Part shown: one piece after another, positions 45,731-55,479 of the stretch
Layout of the letters: each line of letters opens with the position of its first letter
Numbering within the stretch: the first letter of the stretch is position 1
Source: Erodium maritimum
Taxonomy: Eukaryota; Streptophyta; Magnoliopsida; Geraniales; Geraniaceae
NCBI GenBank assembly: GCA_963921825.1
Contig: OY997588.1
Span: forward strand, 61,388,803-61,452,802
DNA length: 64,000 bases
Reading direction: 5' to 3'
The notes under the pieces: generated by a model
Told to the model about the DNA's origin: nothing
Seen by the model: only the letters and a program-made list of their open reading frames with translations
The model's database searches: none
Position numbers and translations under genes: made by a program

Positions 45731-46074
45731 TGGGGCTTAGTGATCTTGAATACTTGTAGAATCAAGAGATGTTCGTAACCATAACGATTATAATTACGAG
45801 AACTAAAAATCGTGTTTGTTGGTATTCGGATAGAGTATGATCATTTACATAAACGAAAAAATAGTGCAAAAACATTTTGTCTACTAGTTCCAAAGATAGT
45901 TATTGATTACTTGGAAAACATCAAATACTACCTTTTAAGATAATTAGAGAGAATTAAATGCTAAACAAGCACATCATTTCATTTCATTCAAATATCAATA
46001 AATCTTAATCAATTTAAAGAGTACACAAAAAAGACCGTAACCATAACATTGTTTCCTTGTATTTGCAAATGCCC
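45731..46074. other. Spacer, no gene seen
   Basis: AT-rich DNA between the LINE tail and the third STIG1-like gene; presumably that gene's 3' flank. Nothing else recognised. Confidence 0.5.
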
Positions 46075-47883
46075 TTATGCATAGTTGCAGAGGCCAAAGA
46101 GGCAAAACTCTCCCTTTTGGCAGCCATTATTGCATCCCCCACAATGGTTCCTATTGAAAGATGGATTAACACATTTTCCATTGCAGCATATCTTGTTGTA
46201 CTTGCACTTATGCCCACATTTCCCACAGTTCATCCGATTCCTCAACAAGTTCACGCACTTCTTCTTGCAACAATTCGGTCCCGGACAGGGCCGGCCCTGA
46301 GAATTTGGAGCCCCAAGCGACTCACTTTTTTGAGCCCCTTAGTCTCGATTTATTTTTTACCTTAATCTCGATTTTTTTTATCGAAACCATATAATATTAC
46401 ATTCATCAATATCACATCTCAATATAAAAATTCATCAATATCACAAAGAGTTGTACAAAAAGTTTATGGTCAGTATAATCAATTACCACAGTGTATACTA
46501 GTGTATGTTGTGCATAAATTAAATAACTTTGATAGTACATTTGATCCAAAATAATCAAACCCAAACCTAGTTTCTAACCGTTGTTCTCTCATATGGGTGT
46601 GGTTACAATAATAAAGTCAATCACCATTCCAAGCAATTTTGATTCAAATCTTAATACACTAAAAAAACATGAAACTTCGATAGTACCTGAATTGAGGGAA
46701 TAGGGTAATGAAGGCCTGGGTAGAAGAACAGGCGTTTGGCTTTGGGGGAAATAAAACACATATATTTACTATTTAGAGGGAAATGGACTTTGGGCTAAGA
46801 ATCTCAACAACTCATTTAAGTTTCAATTTTTAAAAGTTTGGCTTATTGCTCAGCCCAACTTAAAACAAGTTTTAGTAGCAAAAAAATAACAAAAAGGTTA
46901 TATAAAATTACACATATACCCAAGGTTGTAAAATGTGTTAGGCATTAGTCGGGCGGCGAAGGTACTTAGGCGTTAGGCGGGGACTAGTCGGGGCCTAGGC
47001 GGATTTTTATTTGTTATTTTCTTAATTATTTATATAAGATATGTAAATAAAATATAAAATTTAATTTTTTATACTTGAAAAAATATATATTATACTGGTA
47101 AAATTTAATTTGTAATGTATATAATTTACCAAAATTTTAATAGTATTAATACATATAATATTCAAATTTATTTTAATAAAATAATCTTAACAAGATGTAC
47201 ATGTACGTATCTTTTATCTACTACATTTATTGAACAATGTATTCTTTTTATATTGAATTACTTTTATTAATTAATTTATTCAGTAAAATATGTAATCTAT
47301 AATTACAACCACACAGTCCTTATCTTTATCTTTTGGGAAGTTGTAATTATATACTATCCTTGATTGTAGTTAGTCCTATAGGCGTGCACTGCAGCACAGA
47401 GAACGAAAATTGAAAGCTTCTGTTCTTTCTTCCCTTCTTTGTTTCATTTTCGGTGCGAGAGCTTCGCCACAACTTCCCACTTGCCCCTCCGCCGCCGGCC
47501 CCCAAAACTCTATCAAACTCCATTTCTTGATTTCTTTAGGGTTGCTCTTGTTCTCTGTTGATTTTGGTGTGCTCTTCGTTGCTCAGATATTTTTTATTAA
47601 TAATTAAAAAAATATTTACAACCTAATATACCTTCAAATAATTTTTTAATATCCTAGGTTGCTTCTTGCATGTCAACCTCCGGTACCGTTTCCGCTGCAA
47701 AAGTGCACGTCCTCCACCGTAAAATGGTTCCCCGTCGTACTTATATTGATCTTCCGATAGCTCGTCAACATCGACGTCAAGACTGTCATCTTCTCCTCTT
47801 TCTTCTCCCCTCGGACTTGCCAAATTGACAAGTACAAATGTTGTCAAGACGATTGTCACAAATAATATTTTCGTATGTTTCAT
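46075..47883 (-). pseudogene. Third STIG1-like gene, split by an insertion
   Basis: The 5' part (47883 down to about 47652) encodes a signal peptide (MKHTKILFVTIVLTTFVLVN), an acidic region (SLDVDVDELSEDQ) and GGGRALLQRKRYRRLTCKKQ up to PRI. The 3' part (about 46285 down to the TAA at 46075-46077) resumes at PGPNCCKKKCVNLLRNRMNC and runs to FCLFGLCNYA with all later cysteines present. Between them lie about 1.37 kb of transposon-like DNA, and about 20 bases of coding sequence (the CxAKGS part) are missing. The N-terminal half is clearly diverged from the other two copies, so this is an older paralogue. Without splicing the reading would end soon after PRI, giving 86 residues. Confidence 0.9.
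46286..47651. mobile_element. Composite transposon insertion in the third STIG1-like gene
   Basis: The left end begins CAGGGCCGGCCCTGAG and continues TTGGAGCCCCAAGCGACTC, a well-known form of plant hAT terminal repeat. No matching inverted end or 8-bp duplication is found at the right border. At 46918-47005 a second end-like motif appears (AAGGTTGTAAAATG, GGCGTTAGGCGGGG), common at the ends of plant DNA transposons. At 47395-47580 a GC-rich stretch looks like a captured exon or leader. Probably nested remnants; no transposase seen. Confidence 0.6.
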
Positions 47884-48028
47884 ATTGACGAAAATGAAAT
47901 AGTTTCTGAAATATAAAGACACGACACGAAATATAAGTTGTTTGTTGGTAACAAATATAAATGCTTAGAAGTTAGAACAAATAAGGAGGATGAAGAGATG
48001 GTATTGCAAAGGTCACAATGGGCATTGC

Positions 48029-48036
48029 TATTTATA
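48029..48036 (-). promoter_or_regulatory. TATA box of the third STIG1-like gene
   Basis: TATAAATA on the minus strand about 146 bp before the ATG at 47883, the same word and nearly the same spacing as in the pseudogene at 33988. Confidence 0.7.
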
Positions 48037-48099
48037 AGACGGTATAGTGGAGTGGTTAATGTACCGTAGCATATTATAAATAAATAATTTATCACTTAG

Positions 48100-48529
48100 A
48101 CTTTAATATAAATTGTTTAATGATGTGTGGAAGTGTATGTAGAATATTGAAGATTGAATACAAATTCACATTGCCGAATTCAAACACTAAACAAATGTAA
48201 AACGAGAGTTGAATAGAAAAACATAAGACTTTTGTAGGTGCTGTACTTCTTATTCAATACATAAATATTTTTAAATATTTAAGTGGCTGGGTAAAGAATT
48301 GAGGTTTCTATCCATGTGGGTTGTTAGTAGAAACTTACCCAACACTGCTTAATTTGGCTTGATCCTACGCTTCACTCGGTTCATAGAACTCAATAGTTGA
48401 CTGTTTGATCTTTTCTATGAGTTTATTTGTTCAAAAACGGTAAAGGAATTTAGGTATGAGAGAAAAATTAGTAAAAGGAGTGAACAATTAATCCATGTTA
48501 TGACTAATTAGTGTTCTTAGCCATACAAT
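48100..48529. other. Spacer upstream of the third STIG1-like gene
   Basis: AT-rich, no frame or terminal repeat recognised. It may hold the remaining promoter of the gene to its left. Confidence 0.5.
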
Positions 48530-48970
48530 CGACTCCAATGATGAGCTCTGGTACGGTTTCGTAGTCCCACCGTTCTTCTTTAGTGCATCTTGGAACTTCC
48601 GGTAATCTTTCTTCCGTAACTAGGTTGTTCACAGTAGAAGCAGACATTATCAGCCCCCTTCCCCTTCCTAGATGACTCTCCGGTCCTAGGAGGGTTAGGA
48701 CCCTTCAGATGCCTTATCTTTCTTGCCAAGTGTGTAGGGCCTTGCCCTTGCCACTTCCAGTTCCCTTCTTGAAACTGGTTCCTTCCTGACCACGAGCATA
48801 TCCTTGGATCCCTGATCCCGGATGTTCTTCTCAGTAGTTACCAACATGCCATGTAACTCTGATATGGTCTTGTCCATATCGTGCATATGATAGTTCATGA
48901 CAAACCCAGCATATGAACGAGGAAGGGAGAGCGGAACCACATCTGTCGCCATGTACATTGAGGGGGTCAC
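48530..48970 (-). pseudogene. Copia gag fragment (fossil)
   Basis: The minus strand reads SLPRSYAGFVMNYHMHDMDK, TISELHGMLVTTEKNI and then a decayed zinc-knuckle stretch with NVCFYCE. It resembles the gag of the Copia elements in this window (KTISELHEVS..AEKNI, CFYCQQPGHW) but is clearly another, older member. Only the gag part is present. Broken. Confidence 0.75.
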
Positions 48971-49025
48971 ATATGGGGCATGATGCGCGAATCATGTGGT
49001 GACTGGGATGAATTGAGATACACAC

Positions 49026-49274
49026 TTCTTAAAATGAGCTGAGTTCTACAGTGAGGGGATCACAATATGGTGATCATGATTTGTAGGGATGCTGAGTAGA
49101 TGCTGATTAGATAATTAATTATTCTTTTACTGAATTTATTATATTCAAATTTAAAACAGTAAATATTAAATAAAATTGGTAAAATTAATGAATAAATAAA
49201 TTAATTAACTAAAATGCAAAATAAACTTGAACTTGTAATTTAGAAAATATATTACATTAACTAAATAAAACACT
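49026..49274. other. Spacer, no gene seen
   Basis: AT-rich; a few words (GGATCACAATATGGTGATCA) look like an imperfect palindrome. Nothing recognised. Confidence 0.4.
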
Positions 49275-50420
49275 TTATTTGAGATTTTCAATATGAGCTT
49301 GGATCTTTTCATATTGTGCATACACCAAAGACATCATTTTTGCGTACAATACCAGCTCCTCCTCCTTGAGGACGCTTCCGGTAAACCGATGATATGTGTC
49401 CTCTCTGGATCGAGGGAAAATCCGACAGGATACAAAACTATTGTAGATCGGAGCGTCGAGGCTTAACCCTTCCATTGTGTTATTTAATTGTTCTTCCTTT
49501 AACTGCTCGGTAGAAATTATTATTTTCTTGGAATGTAAAACGTTCGTTCGTCCCTCTATTGTTTATCTCTTGATTTACGCGAGTTTTGAAGTTCAAGTGA
49601 ATTATGTTATTCCTTTTCATTAAGATGTTAACCGCTGTTTTGCTATTTTCCCTACTGAGCGTAAGCTCACCCCTTTGTTTGTCTACTGTTTTTTTTAAAG
49701 GATTGCTTGATGATTAGTGGATCCGAGGCTTGGGAGCTTTGGGATGTTTTGAGTGTAGTTCTAGAGACGTTGTGGTCTACCTTGTTGAACCTTATTTACT
49801 TCGTACTTCATATTGAGCTTTGACTCTGTAATTGACTTTTGGAACCTTTTATTTGAGTAATCGTTTGGAACTTACTTTAGTTTTTAAAGAGTTTATTATT
49901 ATTTTTATTGTAATCTATTGTTAAATCAAGTCACGTCTCGAGTCCGGCCAAAACCGGATTTGGGGCGTGACACTGTGGTTGGAACGTACCGGAGTTGGAA
50001 TGCATTTAACGTCATAAATAATAATAAATTTTTGGAATGCAGTTGAAAACACAATATAATTTTTAAAAAATTAATTAGTGAAATTAAAGATGATGTTGTT
50101 TGAAAGTACTTGGGTCCCAATGTTATTGTATGAATGCATTCAAATTGGCACGGTGCAAAGAACCAACAACTGGGTTGAAAGGTGGAGGGTTGCCTAGTGT
50201 GTTCAACATCTCTTGAAAGTCGCCTGCTAGAGATGTGTTGACATGATCATTTGTGTGGTCCAGCGTGTAGTCTTGGTTGTCCGGTGAGGACGACGGTTGA
50301 GTCGAATTATCGGTTTTTTTGGAGAGGAAGTGGATAATTTGAGAGTCAAAGTTGAGAGAAAATTGGGAGAAGTGATGTGGGTTTGATGAATGGGGAAATG
50401 GGTGTTTATAGGTGGAGAAA
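49275..50420 (-). pseudogene. Broken element gene, unassigned
   Basis: Two open stretches on the minus strand flank a Gypsy LTR piece. The upstream one (about 50400-50134, roughly 90 codons, no Met) reads FSQFSLNFDSQIIHFLSKK, then TQPSSSPDNQDYTLDHTND and FQEMLNTLGNPPPFNPVVG. The downstream one (49475-49275, 66 residues) reads MEGLSLDAPIYNSFVSCRIF and LYAKMMSLVYAQYEKIQAHI. A TATAAA lies upstream near 50408 (minus strand), and the palindrome cluster follows. The arrangement suggests the ORF1 of a PIF/Harbinger-type element, but no transposase is present and this is a guess. Confidence 0.35.
49500..49973 (+). mobile_element. Gypsy LTR fragment (3' end)
   Basis: Ends GGGGCGTGACA like the other Gypsy LTRs. 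About 300 bp earlier it has a weaker form of the conserved hairpin (TGAGCGTAAGCTCA at 49656-49669) followed by CCCCTTTG. The left limit and target duplication were not found. It interrupts the broken element gene on the opposite strand. An older or different subfamily. Confidence 0.65.
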
Positions 50421-50720
50421 AATGGTTTTTTGTACTAATTTTGAATTTAATTTAATAAAAAATATTACCATTGAAACCGGAACATTTCCAACTGCCCAAA
50501 AAAAATTTCTCCCCTAGTGCCACATGTCGCACTATGACTGGCTGGCCTGTGAACCACGGATCGCGAATAAGCGACTCACATATGTGAGTCGCGGTTCGCG
50601 TCACGACTCACGGGTCGCGTTTTAGTGGTTCGCAAACTACGCGCGCCACAGCGTGCGAACCGCGAATCGTGAACCATTAAAACGCGACTTGCAAATCGAG
50701 ATTGGCGGGATGGCTCGCTA
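50330..50720. repeat. GC-rich palindrome cluster, copy 2
   Basis: Same theme as 34640-34975. GACTCACATATGTGAGTC is the core of a perfect 22-bp palindrome at about 50573-50594; GTTTTAGTGGTTCGC and its inverted partner GCGAATCGTGAACCATTAAA surround it. Both clusters lie beside a T/G-rich stretch with TTTGATGAATG. Confidence 0.6.
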
Positions 50721-50911
50721 TTACATAAACAAATATATGCATACTACGTCCGAGGAGAAATCAAATACAAATCATGTCTTAACCTAAAAACCAGATAACC
50801 AATCTAAGTCATCTATTTTAAGAATGGAGGGATGCGATACAATTGAGTTGTTGACTGCAAAAAAAGCAGCACTTTTTAGTAAGTGGGAATGACTTTTTAG
50901 TAAAACTATCA

Positions 50912-51907
50912 TATTTTTTTTTACCAATTCACTAATTTAATTTTTCCCGCTTCGTTTGAACTCCGATTGACTTCAAATTTGCGCCATTAGTTTTGTTTTT
51001 TCATGGGCTTTCTATCAAGCTCACTCACGGATATATTTTGAAGCATGAAAAAAAAATTATTTCGGGGCTGATTTTAAAAAAAAAAATTATACATGGGTAA
51101 TTTTTATCAACACTTTGCTCTGATTTTATTAATAATGTTACACTGGTTTTAACAACACTTTGCAATGGGTTTATCACCTCATTTCAAAAACTGATTATGA
51201 TTTTATCACATCATCACGTGCTTTTTATGAACATTAGTTTTATCAACACCAAACACTAGGTTTATCATTAAATTACGTGTGTTTTATCACCCCCTCATAT
51301 GCTTTTTTTGAAGCACGAAAAAAAGAATTATTTCGGGGCTGATTTAAATTTTTTTTATATCTGGGTAATTTTTATCAACACTTTACATTGGTTTTATCAA
51401 CAGTTTACACTGGTTTTATCAACACTGGACACTAGTTTTATCACCTCATTTTCCAAAACCGAACATGATTTTTATCACCCCATCACGTGTTTTTATGAAC
51501 ACTAGTTTTATCAACACTAAACGCTATGTTTACCATTAAATTACATATGTTTTTATCACCCCATCACATGTTTTTTTTATCAACGTTAAACTCTAGTTTA
51601 TCACACTTATTATCACAATTGAACATGATTTTTATCACCTCAGTACATGTTTTTATCAACATTTAGCACTAGTTTGATACCTCTGATATAAAACATTTAT
51701 TAGTGAAGATTTATCAACACTCAACATTATTTTTATCACCCCGATATACATTTTTATTTTCGTGCTTCAAAATATATTCATGATTGATCTTGATTTAAAG
51801 CCCTTGAAAAAATAAAAATATTGGCGCAAGTTTGAAGGTAATCGGAGTTCAAACGAATCGGGAAATATTAAATTAGTGAATTGGTGAAGAAAAAAATGGA
51901 CACTAGT
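50912..51907. mobile_element. Foldback element with internal minisatellite
   Basis: About 140-bp inverted ends: CCAATTCACTAATTTAAT, CGTTTGAACTCCGATT and GATATATTTTGAAGCA at the left (50924-51050) return inverted at 51760-51895. Between them lies a degenerate array of TTTTATCAACACTT and TTTATCACCCCATCACGTG words. It includes a direct duplication of about 270 bp (GAATTATTTCGGGGCTGATT at about 51050 and 51325). No coding sequence and no clear target duplication. Confidence 0.8.
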
Positions 51908-52227
51908 CCACATGGCACCATGCTTTTACAATTATGCCCTTGCTTGTGTGAGAAAGGATGAAAGTGGCGTGAATTTGGGTGAAATTCGGATGATGATGTG
52001 ACATCATTGTGAATGTTGGATCTTAGGTGTGTGTGACTAGGATTGGTTCTCTAGTTTTTAAGTTAAGAGTGGTTTGTAGCCGATTTCACCTCTACTACGT
52101 CCTATGATTTCAATACAGAGTACCACGGCTATTTTGTTCGTTTGTAATCGTTGACGGTTTCAGATTCTTTTAATTACAGTCGTTGCACAAACAAACGCAC
52201 CCTAATCTCACGATTTGCCGACAATTT

Positions 52228-52557
52228 TGTTAGAATATAATTATAATTGGACCTTCAACTATCAGCTTGAGCTTTTAGTTGAGTTGGTCCTCTAATATGG
52301 TATCAGAGCTTGATTCCTCACGGACCCGGGGTTCAAACCCCACTCTCTACAAAAATTCTAATTTATTCTCTAATTATCAAATTTGCTCAAAATGGGCTAG
52401 CCCTTATCATTCTTCTCAATGAGCTCATCTCTCTCTTCTAAATAATTCACCTCCAAACCCGTAAACAGGCTTGTCCATGAAGGCGCGTGTTAGAATATAA
52501 TTATAATTGGACCTTTAACTATCCGCTTGAATTTTTAGTTGAGTTGGTCCTCTAATT
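52228..52557 (+). mobile_element. TRIM retrotransposon (70-bp LTRs)
   Basis: Two direct repeats of 70 bp, 52228-52297 and 52488-52557, beginning TGTTAGAATATAATTATAAT. The first is followed at once by the primer site TGGTATCAGAGC (52298-52309). The 190-bp interior is non-coding. LTRs differ at about five positions. No convincing target duplication; the ends are worn. A common small plant TRIM type. Confidence 0.88.
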
Positions 52558-52902
52558 TCATCCATGAATTTGGCTTAATTATTTGCCAAATGGAGGACTT
52601 CCAAGATGCTCTAGCTCTAATAAAGATTTATTTGTCAGGGTAAGCACACAAACCAGTTAAAGAATTTTCTTAATTATTGTTAGTGTTGTAATTAACCATA
52701 TATTAACAACACGTGTATGTACTGAAGATACGGATCTGATATTTAAACAATGTAAACCATAACAAGTGTCGTTAGACGCGGAAATAATTGAATTTAGTTG
52801 ATTGAAAATACTTTACATATATGATTAAGGAAAGCTTTGACTACAATTGACCGTAAAGAAGGTTCATGAATCAAAAGAACTAAAACCATTCCGTTGGTTC
52901 AT
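52558..52902. other. Spacer, no gene seen
   Basis: AT-rich, no recognisable feature. Confidence 0.5.
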
Positions 52903-53270
52903 TTTTTTTTTGAACGATGGTGTAATCTTATTAATATCAAAAAGATTATATAGATGAGGCTTGAGAAATAAATTTCCCGATCACGAGTAAAGAATTAGAA
53001 CAGATGAACAATGTTCTCTAACCTTTATCGGGGCATAACCGACGTAAGCGGTGATTTGATGCCTCATAGGCCATGACCAAAAGCCGGGGGGGGGGGGGGG
53101 GTAGACCGGAGATCCTGAGGGACCTCAACGGTAAATGTGAAGTGGGGAGGCGGCACATCATACAGGTAGACCGGAGATCCTGAGGGACCTCAACGGTAAA
53201 GGTGAAGTGGGGAGGCAGCACATCATACAGGGACCCCCCCAGGGCCAGTCCTTGATGCATAACATGCCAC
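52903..53270 (-). mobile_element. LINE-like 3' tail with G-run and tandem duplication
   Basis: A run of T at about 52900-52910 precedes GAACGATGGTGTAATCTTAT. On the minus strand this is a LINE-type end with an A-tail. Above it lie 16 consecutive G (53086-53101) and two 65-bp units (53101-53165 and 53166-53230) around GTAGACCGGAGATCCTGAGG. ORF2 is absent between this tail and the ORF1 above. Confidence 0.55.
53101..53230. repeat. 65-bp direct tandem duplication
   Basis: Two units, only two differences seen (A/G and G/A), directly against a 16-base G run. Confidence 0.9.
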
Positions 53271-55479
53271 TCATTCTTCCTGGCGGGGTTGTTTCCCCGC
53301 CCTGAATTGTTCCTCTCTAGGGACCCCAACTGCTGACTGTTTCAGAGTATGATGGTTGTCCTCAACTCCAGTTATTCCAGGCGTATCATCCTCATAAGCT
53401 CCCCACTCTGTTCGAGTCCTCCCGACCAGCTGATCCTTGTGTGGTAGTGGAGCCTTCGGCCCCGGAGGGACAACTGTCCTAGTCGACACCCCACTTGTCG
53501 AGCCTAGATGGCTTGACCGAGGGGACATAAGAGGTCTCGGATCCAAGTTCAAGTGACCTTTGAGGCCAGGACCCGGCGAAGTAGTGGCAGGCAGGAGGAC
53601 TGGTTCTCCCCAATCCGTGGTGTACGCCTTGACCTTCTTCTCTTGGTAGTATTCCAGCATAAATTCCCCAAACCTCAAGGGTCCTCTAACTGCCCACGTA
53701 CATTCCTTCAGGGTATGGCCGAGTCGACCACAGTTGTAACAGAAATTGGGAAGCTTTGTATACGTGAGGTCAATCTTGATCGGGTCCGGAAATTCCAGGA
53801 ACCTCAGAGCCAACCCTTTCCGTAACGGCTTCTCAACGATGTGCCAGAAGCGGATTTTGATAGTACCTCCTCAGCACATCCCCCATTGGTCGCATGGGAC
53901 ATGCACACACATTCCCAATGCGTTGCCAATGGAGATACTTGTCTCCCTCGTTCGAACAAGAGGTGGCAGCCCTTTAACATGCACCCATAGTTTCAACCGG
54001 CCTAGAGGAGGCATCTCCCGAGCGCACGGGTCCAAGTCTCCCGGCAGTAGGACCTTTCCATCAAAGCACCAGGGTTCATTGTTTCGAACCCATGACCGCA
54101 ACTCTGCTGTATCGAAGTAGAAGCCGAACAGGCTCGGCTCTAAATCCTTGATCACCAGGCCCTCTGCGGATCTTCCCCATGCGTTTGTGATGATACGTAA
54201 AAGCATGTCTTTTTGTGGGGGCTTATGCGTCCAGAGTTGTCCCAGCAAACCCCATTGTTGTCGAGCTAAGACCGCCAATGTCGTTGCTCGAGATGCCGGA
54301 ACCATGACTTCAACTTCTTCCTCATCCTCCAGAGAATAGGATGACAATCCATCATGTAGGCCCTCCAAGGATGACTAGAGGTTCGACCCCCTATCAATCG
54401 AGGTTGGATGAAGCTCATTCGAAGCCAGGCGTCGCGCCCTATCCTGCAACATACTTGTTGGGACAGCATGGGCCGCGTGAATGTTTGGTACTGTGACCTG
54501 AGCAGGAACGCAACGCCCTAGGCCTAGAGTCGTCACTATCGTCCTTGGTAGGTCCTCCATGGGGGCCTTCCCTTTCGTTGGGTCCCTCCGTAACGGGGGA
54601 AGCGCATTAGGGTTGACACCTGAGGCCTCATCCGTGGGGATACAAACCTGGTCCCATTGGTCACAGGGAACCTCAACACCAGCCCCCAATGCGTCCGCGA
54701 TCATCTCCCACATTACCTTCATCCGGACCAAAGGCGGAAGACCTTGAGTGTGGACTCTTAGTTGTAGACGATCTAATGTGAGCAAGTCACAATCACAAGG
54801 TATGAGATCATCGATCAAGAGAGGACACCCGTCGAAGAACTATGGCTCGTTGCCCCGGACACATGATATCGCCTTCGCCGTCCGAAAGTAGAAGCCAAAG
54901 ATACTCGGCCCGAGGTCCTTGACGACGATTTCCTCGGTAGATCGCCCCACGTGGCAGTGATAATCCAGAGGATAATATTCTTCTGGGGCTTTTGTCGTCC
55001 ACAACTTGCCCACCAGTCCCCACCGCTGTCGGGCGATGACCGTGGAGTTTGTCGAGGCATACGAGACCATGACCTCCACCTCTTCTTCATCCTCTAGAGA
55101 GTAGGATGAGATCCCATCCTGGAGAACTATTATGGAAGCCTGAGCCTCCGGTAGAACCACAGTTGTAGGCGAGGAAGGCTCCTCTAGAGAGAGGGCCACC
55201 TTCCGATCACGAGCCATGCCATCCGATAAAGTAAGGAGAGAGGGGATGAGGGGGGTCCTATCCCGATTAGGGAGACATAGACCCAAGCCCAACGCTTCCA
55301 CCGCCGTCCGTGGCAGATCCTCCATCGCTGCCTCCCCACGCGTAGGATCCCATTGCAGAGGAAGGAGAGGATCGACCTGAGGCGTAGGAATGCATGGAGG
55401 GGATGGAGAAAAGACGATGGTCTGTGGCGGAAGAGGAAGAGCAAGCGATGGATTTCCTACGGCAAAGCAACGCCATTCT
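53271..55479 (-). pseudogene. LINE ORF1 (DUF4283 and zinc knuckle) with a duplicated module
   Basis: From 54368 down: SSYSLEDEEEVEVMVPASRA, QQWGLLGQLWTHKPPQKDML, LFGFYFDTAELRSWVRNNEP, WCFDGKVLLPGDLDP, then (53810-53680) FPDPIKIDLTYTKLPNFCYN and the knuckle CYNCGRLGHTLKEC, ending in a Pro/Ser-rich tail. This is the DUF4283 plus zf-CCHC_4 layout of plant LINE ORF1. Upstream (about 55110-54600) the same module occurs again: SSYSLEDEEEVEVMV, RQRWGLVGKLWTTKAPEE, IFGFYFRTAKAISCVRGNEP. Both modules follow a MEDLPRTxVxxLGLG block (54560 and 55330). There is a stop after NEP in the upstream copy and frame changes in both. The Copia insertion at 55480 cuts the 5' end. Confidence 0.82.

Noticed and set aside
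47410-47607. A 65-residue frame with a signal-like start in the third STIG1 insertion
   Set aside because: Hydrophobic, but it ends in AT-rich noise and has no homologous look. It may be a captured leader rather than a gene.
52298-52309. tRNA gene suggested by TGGTATCAGAGC and the GGTTCAAACCCCACTC-like stretch at 52331
   Set aside because: The first is a retrotransposon primer site. The second resembles a T-arm, but no acceptor, D or anticodon arm can be folded around it.
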